Positions 1-5,528 of a DNA stretch of 7,895 nt are shown piece by piece. The notes under the pieces were generated by a model. The model was given only the letters and a program-made list of their open reading frames with translations, was not told the origin of the DNA and ran no database searches. The stretch's first letter is position 1. Each line of letters opens with the position of its first letter. This DNA is from Planctomycetota bacterium (GTDB lineage Bacteria > Planctomycetota > UBA8742 > JACQVU01), in contig JACQVU010000476.1 in NCBI GenBank assembly GCA_016209585.1, positions 1-7,895 on the forward strand, given 5' to 3'. The position numbers and the translations under genes were made by a program.

Positions 1-2
1 CG

Positions 3-341
3 CTCTGGGCCGAGCACTGTAACGCCAACATCGACGCCGTGGTGCTGGTGGCCGAGGTGGACGGCGAAGTGGTGGGGTACGCGCTCGGCACCGTGGAAAC
101 CTACGCGGCCATCTTCCGTCGGCGGCGCTACGGGTTGCTCAGCGACCTGGCGGTCACGGCGGCGCACCGCGGCAAGGGCATCGGCGAGACGCTGGCCCGG
201 CGCGCCATCGCGTGGTTCCAGGGCGCGGGGGTCGGCGAGGTTCACCTCTTCGTCCTGCACAACAACGAAGGCGCCCGGCGGTTCTGGCGCAAACTCGGAT
301 GGAAGGACTTCGTCGAGCAGATGGTGCTGGATCTCGCCTGA
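3..341 (+). CDS. GNAT-family N-acetyltransferase (3' part; start lies outside the window)
   Basis: The reading frame is open from the window edge through codon 3-5 and ends at TGA 339-341, so the gene is cut at its 5' end; the GTG at 39 is probably an internal valine rather than the start. The visible part contains the GNAT core: a strand reading VLVAEVDGEVVGYALG, then SDLAVTAAHRGKGIGETL with the R-G-K-G-I-G pyrophosphate loop that binds acetyl-CoA, an amphipathic helix, a strand EVHLFVLHNNEGARRFW, and the closing GW motif (FWRKLGW). That order is typical of motifs A and B of the family, which moves the acetyl group of acetyl-CoA to an amine. The acceptor (small molecule, peptide N-terminus or antibiotic) cannot be told from sequence. 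It is convergent with the DksA-like gene, with an 82-bp gap holding a small tandem repeat. Confidence 0.9.
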   Translation, partial: LWAEHCNANIDAVVLVAEVDGEVVGYALGTVETYAAIFRRRRYGLLSDLAVTAAHRGKGIGETLARRAIAWFQGAGVGEVHLFVLHNNEGARRFWRKLGWKDFVEQMVLDLA

Positions 342-361
342 CACCACGGCGCGAGATTCAC

Positions 362-387
362 CGCCGAGACGCCGAGAACGCCGCGAG
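362..387. repeat. short imperfect tandem repeat, CGCCGAGA-type, in the convergent gap
   Basis: Three adjacent units, CGCCGAGA (362-369), CGCCGAGAA (370-378) and CGCCGCGAG (379-387), follow ATTCAC in the gap between the ends of the GNAT and DksA-like genes. The pattern resembles the degenerate intergenic element of the type CCGCAGAGACGCAGAGAACGC that I recall from many environmental bacterial genomes; that link is from memory and unverified. Only three units are present, with no spacers, so it is not a CRISPR. No U-run terminator is seen in this gap. Confidence 0.5.
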
Positions 388-423
388 CGGAGTTCGTCGG
401 GGACATTCGATGGCCGCCCCGAT

Positions 424-813
424 TCAGTAGTAGGTGATGCCCTCGGTTTCCCGCTCGTGCTTCTCCTTGCACGGCACGCACCGCAGCACGTAGGGCAGCG
501 CTTCCAGGCGTTCGCGGGGAATCAGTTCCTGGCAATCGACGCACACCCCGAACGCGCCGACCTTGATCCGCTCCAGCGCCTCGTCGATGAGCCGCAGCGT
601 GGCGACGTCGGCCTGCATGAGGCCGAGCGTGAACTCCTGTTCATACTGGTCCGACCCGTAGTCGGCCATGTGGTCGACCGACACGTCGTCTTTATCGGCC
701 GCGAGCGCCTGGTTTTCCAGGTTGCCCACGTCGCGCGCCAAGAGGCGGCGCCGCGCCTGGAGCAGGGCCTCGAAATGATCGAGATCTTTCTTCTTCATCT
801 GCGCGTTCGGCAC
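424..813 (-). CDS. TraR/DksA-family zinc-finger regulator
   Basis: Predicted 129-residue protein. An N-terminal helical part (about 6-88) carries HMADYGSDQYEQEFTLGL, the H-A-D-x-G-S/T-D-x-Y-E signature shared with YteA/DksA-like proteins. A zinc finger then follows with cysteines 91, 94, 112 and 115 (C-x2-C-x17-C-x2-C), the DksA/TraR spacing. Relatives bind the secondary channel of RNA polymerase and tune initiation, often with ppGpp. Acidic residues between the two long helices (ADKDD, 39-43) sit where DksA has its tip, but the exact DksA tip motif is not matched, so a dedicated rather than canonical DksA role is possible. Start choice: a strong AAGGAGG ends at 820; TTG 819 would leave no spacing, GTG 813 gives 6 nt, and ATG 798 gives 21 nt, so GTG 813 is preferred. 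It is divergent from the LON-domain gene. Confidence 0.9.
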   Translation of the reverse strand: MPNAQMKKKDLDHFEALLQARRRLLARDVGNLENQALAADKDDVSVDHMADYGSDQYEQEFTLGLMQADVATLRLIDEALERIKVGAFGVCVDCQELIPRERLEALPYVLRCVPCKEKHERETEGITYY

Positions 814-819
814 CGCCAA

Positions 820-827
820 CCTCCTTC
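820..827 (-). promoter_or_regulatory. strong ribosome binding site that selects GTG 813
   Basis: On the minus strand the sequence reads GAAGAAGGAGG and then TTGGCGGTG. This is close to a full anti-16S match. It abuts a TTG codon and lies 6 nt before GTG 813, so the GTG is the probable start. Confidence 0.7.
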
Positions 828-863
828 TTCGCTCGCGGACGACCTGAACTCAAAAGACATTTC

Positions 864-892
864 AGTATGGCCGATGGAGGCGTCTCGATCAA
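864..892 (-). promoter_or_regulatory. candidate sigma70-type promoter for the DksA-like gene
   Basis: On the minus strand, TTGATC (892-887) is followed by exactly 17 bp and CATACT (869-864). Each box matches 4 of 6 consensus bases. Transcription would begin near 857, giving a leader of about 44 nt before GTG 813. The site was found by eye, and the evidence is box match and spacing only. Confidence 0.45.
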
Positions 893-946
893 GCGCTTTT
901 CCATTTTGACTTGCGCTCGCCGACGCAAATCGCGATGCTCTGGGCC

Positions 947-1630
947 ATGCGCCTGCCGGAGATCGTGCCCGTCTTCCCCTTGCCCACCACCGTGCTCTTC
1001 CCCGGCACGCTCCTGCCGCTGCACCTCTTCGAGCCGCGCTACCGCGCCATGATGGACTACGTGCTGGGGAACGACGGCTGGCTCGCCGCGGCTCTGCTCC
1101 GCACGGGCGCCGCCGAAGACGCCGACACCGACGCCGGTTCTCCCGTGCATGCGGTCATGGGCGTGGGGCGCGTCGCCCACCACCAGACCCGTGACGACGG
1201 CTCCCACGACGTCGTCCTCGTCGGCCTGGCGCGCGTGCTGTTGCGCGAATGGACCCAGACCGAACCGTTCCGCCTGGCCCGCGTGGAAGCCGCGGTGGAA
1301 ACCGGCTTCCCCGGCGAACACGAGGAAGCCGCCGAGGCCAAACGGTTCCGCGCCTGGTTCCGCTCCATCATCGAGGGCCGGGTCACGGCTGGCGACCTTC
1401 CCGGTTTCCTGAAGATGCTGGAAGACAACTCCAGTTTCGCGGTGCTCGTGAACACCGTGGCCGCGGGGTTCGTGGTCGACGCCGCCCGCCGTCAGGCGCT
1501 GCTCGAAGTGCAACGGTGGCCGGAGCGCGTCGCCCGCGTCCGCCTGGAAGTCGAGCGGCAGTTCCTCTCCGCCAAAGAGCGCCTGTGGCGCCGCATGTGC
1601 GACCTTTCAACGCCGGAAGCGCGCAATTGA
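947..1630 (+). CDS. LON substrate-binding (LonN) domain protein
   Basis: About 227 residues. The N-terminus reads MRLPEIVPVFPLPTTVLFPG, then LPLHLFEPRYRAMM: the hallmark of the LON N-terminal domain (hydrophobic strand, PLP, V-L-F-P-G, PL.LFEPRYR). No AAA+ ATPase or Ser-Lys protease domain follows, so this is a stand-alone LON domain protein and not a Lon protease. Stand-alone members are widespread and mostly uncharacterised; a substrate-recognition or adaptor role is assumed from the domain alone. The C-terminal half (about 110-227) is helical and charged. Start: no Shine-Dalgarno sequence is visible for any candidate. ATG 947 fits the usual family N-terminus; ATG 935 would add four residues and TTG 911 twelve. 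It lies 21 bp upstream of the signal-peptidase-like gene on the same strand, so they are probably cotranscribed. Confidence 0.85.
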   Translation: MRLPEIVPVFPLPTTVLFPGTLLPLHLFEPRYRAMMDYVLGNDGWLAAALLRTGAAEDADTDAGSPVHAVMGVGRVAHHQTRDDGSHDVVLVGLARVLLREWTQTEPFRLARVEAAVETGFPGEHEEAAEAKRFRAWFRSIIEGRVTAGDLPGFLKMLEDNSSFAVLVNTVAAGFVVDAARRQALLEVQRWPERVARVRLEVERQFLSAKERLWRRMCDLSTPEARN

Positions 1631-1651
1631 GTTCAGACCGAGAGGGTTTCC

Positions 1652-2185
1652 GTGAGTTTCGCCGTCACCGGCCCCGCTCGCATCCGTCGCGCGGCGCGGC
1701 TGCTCTTCCTTCTTGGCGTCGGCGCCTGTCTCGTCTACTTCTTCTGGCGATACGATGTCGCCCACGTGCCGCCTGGCGACGGCGTGGTGGCCGGTTTCCC
1801 CGCCGGGGCGCTGGTGTTGATCGACGACTTCGCCGGCCAGGAGTACCCCTACCGGCGTGGCGACGTGGCGCGCTTCCAGGACGACCACGGGCGTCGGCAC
1901 GTGGGGCGGGTGCACGCCATTCCCGGCGACACCGTGGCCTACACCGCCGATGGCCGGTTGCAGGTGACTCCCGCGGGCGGCGAACCGAAAGTGTACGACT
2001 CGCACCGCGTCGCGCGGGTGGACGCGGCGCTCACGGCGCGCACGTTGCCCGCCGGCCAGTACCTCGTGTTGCCCGACGAACCGCCGCCGGGCGAACCGGG
2101 TGACGCCCCGGCGCCGGCCGGGCCGCCGTTCGGCTACGTTCCGTACGAGGCGCTCCGGGGCAAACTCATTCCGCTCACGGGTTGA
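1652..2185 (+). CDS. signal peptidase I-like (S26 fold) membrane protein, apparently without catalytic residues
   Basis: 177 residues, GTG start with GAGG (1642-1645) 6 nt upstream. One membrane helix (about 16-32, ARLLFLLGVGACLVYFF) is followed by an extracytoplasmic domain with signal-peptidase landmarks in order: GALVLIDD (52-59, like GDxVLVDK), RRGDVARF (68-75, like GDIVVF), VGRVHAIPGDTV (84-95, like KRVVGLPGDTV), LPAGQYLVLPDE (132-143, like VPxGxYFVMGD) and FGYVPYEALRGKLIPL (160-175). The usual S-M-x-P nucleophile box upstream of GALV reads VVAGFPA here, and the general-base Lys of the KR pair is Gly85, so both catalytic residues seem to be missing. I infer a non-proteolytic relative, perhaps a binding or scaffold protein. 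A very divergent active enzyme is the alternative. It probably forms an operon with the LON-domain gene and converges on the small membrane protein with a 16-bp gap. Confidence 0.7.
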   Translation: MSFAVTGPARIRRAARLLFLLGVGACLVYFFWRYDVAHVPPGDGVVAGFPAGALVLIDDFAGQEYPYRRGDVARFQDDHGRRHVGRVHAIPGDTVAYTADGRLQVTPAGGEPKVYDSHRVARVDAALTARTLPAGQYLVLPDEPPPGEPGDAPAPAGPPFGYVPYEALRGKLIPLTG

Positions 2186-2201
2186 CCTCGTGAAACGGCC
2201 G

Positions 2202-2558
2202 CTAAAACGCGATGACGACCCCCTGGAAGGCGGCGGCGGCCATGATGCCGAAGGCGATCATCATTCCCGCCAGCGCCACGGCCGTGCCGACGTTCTCTTC
2301 CGCGCGGGCGGCTGGCCCGCGGGAAACCAGGAACGTGGCGAGGTGGTAGGAGGGGAAGAAGAAGAGCAGCATCAACACGTAACGCAGGGCCGCGCCCAGC
2401 AGCCCCGCGCCGGCCGAGGCCGCCGCCGGCTGGCCGGCGCCGTGGGGCGCGTCGGGGGTGGCGCCGAAGGCCGCGCCCGACGCCAGGGCGGCGCCGGCGA
2501 AGAGCAGCAGCGCCGCGACGCCCAGGAGCCGGCGGGAAGAGGGGATGGGCGACGGCAT
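2202..2558 (-). CDS. small membrane protein of unknown function, directly after dapA
   Basis: 118 residues, not recognised. It has a hydrophobic N-terminal segment (about 10-32) that could be a signal peptide or a first helix, an Ala/Gly/Pro-rich linker (33-47), a helix around 50-80 containing the unusual run LMLLFFFPSYHLATFLV, a short charged turn SRGPAARAEEN (79-89), and a final helix (90-118) ending right at the C-terminus, AFQGVVIAF. That makes two or three membrane spans. Its ATG lies 9 nt after the dapA stop, and the only SD-like sequence (AAGGCG) is inside the last dapA codons, which suggests translational coupling. The position says it is expressed with pdxJ-dapA; it does not show a shared function. 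Codon use and GC look like its neighbours. A spurious ORF is unlikely given the clean alternation of hydrophobic and charged segments. Confidence 0.7.
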   Translation of the reverse strand: MPSPIPSSRRLLGVAALLLFAGAALASGAAFGATPDAPHGAGQPAAASAGAGLLGAALRYVLMLLFFFPSYHLATFLVSRGPAARAEENVGTAVALAGMMIAFGIMAAAAFQGVVIAF

Positions 2559-2567
2559 GACGCGCGG

Positions 2568-3506
2568 TTACGCCTTGAAGTTGAACTCGCGGAGAGCGGT
2601 CTTGAGTTTCTCAAGATTGCCCTCAGACATGGCGCAGAGCGGCGAGCGCAACTCGCCGTCGATGCGCCCCAGCAGGGCCATCGCGGTTTTCACGGGGATG
2701 GGGTTGGTTTCCAGGAAGAGCGCCTTGGTCACGGGGTAGAGGCGCCGGTGGATCTTGGCGGCCTCGGCCGTGGCGCCCGCGAAGAAGGCGTTGACCATCT
2801 CAGACACCTCGACCGGCAGGACGTTGGCCACCACGGAGACCACGCCCACCGCGCCGACCGCGAGCATGGGCAGGGTAAGCGAGTCGTCGCCGGAAAGGAC
2901 TTCAAGCGGCGTGCGCATGACGATCTCGGTCACCTGGTCGAGCGAGCCAGCCGCCTCCTTGATGGCCACGATGCCGTGCGCCTCGGCCAGGCGGGCGCAG
3001 GTCTCGGGCGTCATGTTCACCGCCGTGCGGGAGGGCACGTTGTACATGATGATGGGCAGGTCGCCCTTCTCGGCCACGGTGCGGAAGTACTGCGCCAGCC
3101 CCTCCTGCGTGGGCTTGTTGTAGTAGGGCGTGATGACCAGCGCGGCGTCGGCCCCGGCCTTGCGGGCGAAACGGGTGAGCGCCACCGCCTCCACCGTGTT
3201 GTTGGAGCCGGTGCCGGCGATCACCAGCGTCTTGCCGGCCGCGCGCTTGACCCCGAACTCGATGACGCTCTCGTGCTCCTTGTGCGAGAGGGTGGCCGAC
3301 TCGCCGGTGGTGCCGCAGAGCACGATCCCGCGCGTCTTCTTCTCCACGTGGAAGTCGATGAGGTCGCCGAGGCGGTCGAAGTCGATCCGGCCCTCCTTGA
3401 ACGGCGTGACCAGCGCCACGTGCACGCCGGCGTATTTCGCCTTGGCCGCGGCGCCCTTGGCAGCCGCCTGGCTCGCCATCCGTCCGGTGTTCGCGCGCTT
3501 GGTCAT
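2568..3506 (-). CDS. dapA: 4-hydroxy-tetrahydrodipicolinate synthase
   Basis: 312 residues, a cytoplasmic TIM-barrel enzyme that condenses pyruvate with aspartate semialdehyde in the first committed step to diaminopimelate and lysine. Visible family features: GVHVALVTPF (27-36), the GTTGES loop (65-70, Thr66/Thr67), the TPYYNKPTQEG motif (127-136, Tyr129), MYNVPSRT (154-161, active-site Tyr155 and substrate-carboxylate Arg160), and the Schiff-base Lys183 in VAIKEAAG. GDDSL (207-211) is also typical. Length is about 20 residues above the usual 290-295 because of an Ala/Lys-rich N-terminal extension (residues 1-25); an internal ATG at 3479 would shorten it. The chosen ATG has AGGG 6 nt upstream, partly inside a GC hairpin. 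It follows pdxJ by 52 bp and is followed closely by the small membrane protein. No dapB or lysA is in the window. Confidence 0.96.
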   Translation of the reverse strand: MTKRANTGRMASQAAAKGAAAKAKYAGVHVALVTPFKEGRIDFDRLGDLIDFHVEKKTRGIVLCGTTGESATLSHKEHESVIEFGVKRAAGKTLVIAGTGSNNTVEAVALTRFARKAGADAALVITPYYNKPTQEGLAQYFRTVAEKGDLPIIMYNVPSRTAVNMTPETCARLAEAHGIVAIKEAAGSLDQVTEIVMRTPLEVLSGDDSLTLPMLAVGAVGVVSVVANVLPVEVSEMVNAFFAGATAEAAKIHRRLYPVTKALFLETNPIPVKTAMALLGRIDGELRSPLCAMSEGNLEKLKTALREFNFKA

Positions 3507-3509
3507 GTC

Positions 3510-3523
3510 GCGCCCTGGGGCGC
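3510..3523 (-). promoter_or_regulatory. GC-rich hairpin covering the dapA ribosome binding site
   Basis: The minus strand reads GCGCCCCAGGGCGC just before the dapA ATG, a self-complementary stretch that folds as five base pairs with a four-base loop. The only SD-like AGGG for dapA lies in its 3' arm, so the structure could dampen dapA translation. It could equally be chance in a GC-rich genome. Confidence 0.35.
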
Positions 3524-3558
3524 CCTTTCTCGGGCCGGGGCCGATCCCGGCGTGGCGG

Positions 3559-4278
3559 TCAGCCGATTAGCCGCTTCATCTCGGCCACGGCGCGCTCCAG
3601 ACCGACGAAGAGCGCGCGGGAGATGATGGCGTGGCCGATGTTGTACTCGTTGACCGACACGGTCGAGACCAGGTCGGTGATGTTCCGGTAGTTCAACCCA
3701 TGTCCCATGTTCACCACCAGCCCCAACTCCCGCGCCAGCGTCGCGGCGGCGGCCAGCCGCTCCAGTTCCTCCACCGCCGGGCCGGCGCCACGCTGGTGCG
3801 CCAGGGAGTAGGCGCCGGTGTGGAACTCCACGGCGTGCGCCCGCGCCTGGGCCGCGGCCCGGATGTGCCGTTCCTCGGCCTCGATGAACAGGCTCACGCG
3901 GATGCCACGGCCCGCGAGCCGCCCGGTGGCCTCGCTCACCTCCACAAGCCTCCCGGCCGCGTCCAGGCCGCCCTCGGTGGTCACCTCTTCCCGCCGCTCC
4001 GGAACGATGGTCGCCTGGTCGGGCATGGATTGGAGGGCGATCGACAGGATCTCGTGCGACAGCCCCATTTCGAGGTTCAGTGGCAGGTGCGCCGTCTCCC
4101 GGATCAACCGCAGGTCGCGGTCCTGGACGTGCCGGCGATCCTCCCGCAGGTGCAGCGTCAGGCTGTCCGCCCCGGCGAACTCGCACACGGCCGCGGCGTG
4201 CGCGGGGTCCGGTTCGTACGTGCGCCGCGCCTGCCGCAACGTGGCCACGTGGTCGACGTTGACTCCCAGCTTCGCCAT
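3559..4278 (-). CDS. pdxJ: pyridoxine 5'-phosphate synthase
   Basis: 239 residues, the usual PdxJ length. The enzyme joins 1-deoxyxylulose 5-phosphate to 3-amino-2-oxopropyl phosphate to make pyridoxine 5'-phosphate, the last ring-forming step of DXP-dependent vitamin B6 synthesis in the cytoplasm. Motifs visible in order: LGVNVDHVATLRQAR (4-18), TLHLREDRRH (41-50, active-site His43), LNLEM (67-71, Glu70), PERREEVTTEGGLD (93-106), SLFIEAEERHI (129-139), EFHTGAYS (151-158), NMGHGLNYRN (190-199, His193) and EYNIGHAIISRAL (211-223). All expected catalytic residues are present. ATG 4278 gives the standard N-terminus MAKLGVNVDH; the open frame extends further upstream, but that would run through the promoter and add about 90 non-family residues. 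The usual partner acpS is not next door; dapA follows instead. PLP is not a DapA cofactor, though it is used later in lysine synthesis by LysA. Confidence 0.97.
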   Translation of the reverse strand: MAKLGVNVDHVATLRQARRTYEPDPAHAAAVCEFAGADSLTLHLREDRRHVQDRDLRLIRETAHLPLNLEMGLSHEILSIALQSMPDQATIVPERREEVTTEGGLDAAGRLVEVSEATGRLAGRGIRVSLFIEAEERHIRAAAQARAHAVEFHTGAYSLAHQRGAGPAVEELERLAAAATLARELGLVVNMGHGLNYRNITDLVSTVSVNEYNIGHAIISRALFVGLERAVAEMKRLIG

Positions 4279-4343
4279 GAAGCCCGGCCCCCGCCCCCGA
4301 CGTTCCGCGCGCGCCCGGCGCCCGGAGAATCGTTGGACGGCGC

Positions 4344-4371
4344 ATTGTAGCAACGGCCGCGCGGCGCGCAA
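4344..4371 (-). promoter_or_regulatory. extended -10 promoter candidate for pdxJ-dapA
   Basis: On the minus strand, TTGCGC (4371-4366) is followed by 16 bp and TACAAT (4349-4344), with TGC directly before the -10 as in extended -10 promoters. TACAAT matches 5 of 6 consensus bases. Transcription would start near 4337, about 59 nt before the pdxJ ATG. It stands out as an AT-containing island in very GC-rich sequence. Confidence 0.6.
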
Positions 4372-4416
4372 CTCTCTTGATTCCCCGGCCTCGCCGTTCG
4401 CCGTTTGGCGCGGCTT

Positions 4417-4445
4417 TTCTTTTCTTTTCCGCGGGGTGCTATACT
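4417..4445 (+). promoter_or_regulatory. extended -10 promoter candidate for the ABC ATPase pair
   Basis: TATACT (4440-4445) matches 5 of 6 bases and is preceded by TGC, an extended -10 element. The region 17 bp upstream (4417-4422) is a pyrimidine tract (TTCTTT) with no good -35. Start near 4452 would give a leader of about 83 nt that includes a C-run (4475-4479) and a G-run (4495-4501) able to pair. It is divergent from the pdxJ promoter about 70 bp away. Confidence 0.55.
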
Positions 4446-4518
4446 TTCCGGCTCGTTGCGGCACAATACGGGAACCCCCGGCCGCGCGACCCCTGGGGGG
4501 GCGTGCCGGCGGGCTGCA

Positions 4519-4524
4519 AAGGAG
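4519..4524 (+). promoter_or_regulatory. ribosome binding site deciding the GTG start at 4535
   Basis: AAGGAG lies 10 nt before GTG 4535. It selects this start from a reading frame that stays open far upstream through the divergent pdxJ gene. Confidence 0.65.
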
Positions 4525-4534
4525 AGCGCCTTCC

Positions 4535-5524
<990 letters not shown>

Positions 5525-5528
5525 CCCC

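Noticed and set aside
906..911. TTGACT as a -35 box for the LON-domain gene
   Set aside because: It matches 5 of 6 bases, but no acceptable -10 lies 15-19 bp downstream (the region reads AATCGCGA).
692..1513. 273-codon minus-strand frame opposite the LON-domain gene
   Set aside because: It covers the LON-domain gene and the DksA promoter and start, and its composition is that of a shadow frame.
2176..2192. hairpin CACGGG...CTCGTG across the stop of the signal-peptidase-like gene, considered as a bidirectional terminator
   Set aside because: The stem is only 6 bp with one G-T pair, and neither strand has a U-run after it.
2100..3626. 508-codon plus-strand open frame opposite dapA
   Set aside because: It is antisense to dapA and the small membrane protein, has an Arg/Gly/His-rich low-complexity translation typical of GC-rich shadow frames, and shows no domain.
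3818..4534. upstream extension of the DppD-like reading frame
   Set aside because: It overlaps pdxJ in antisense; the RBS AAGGAG at 4519 and the family N-terminus point to GTG 4535.
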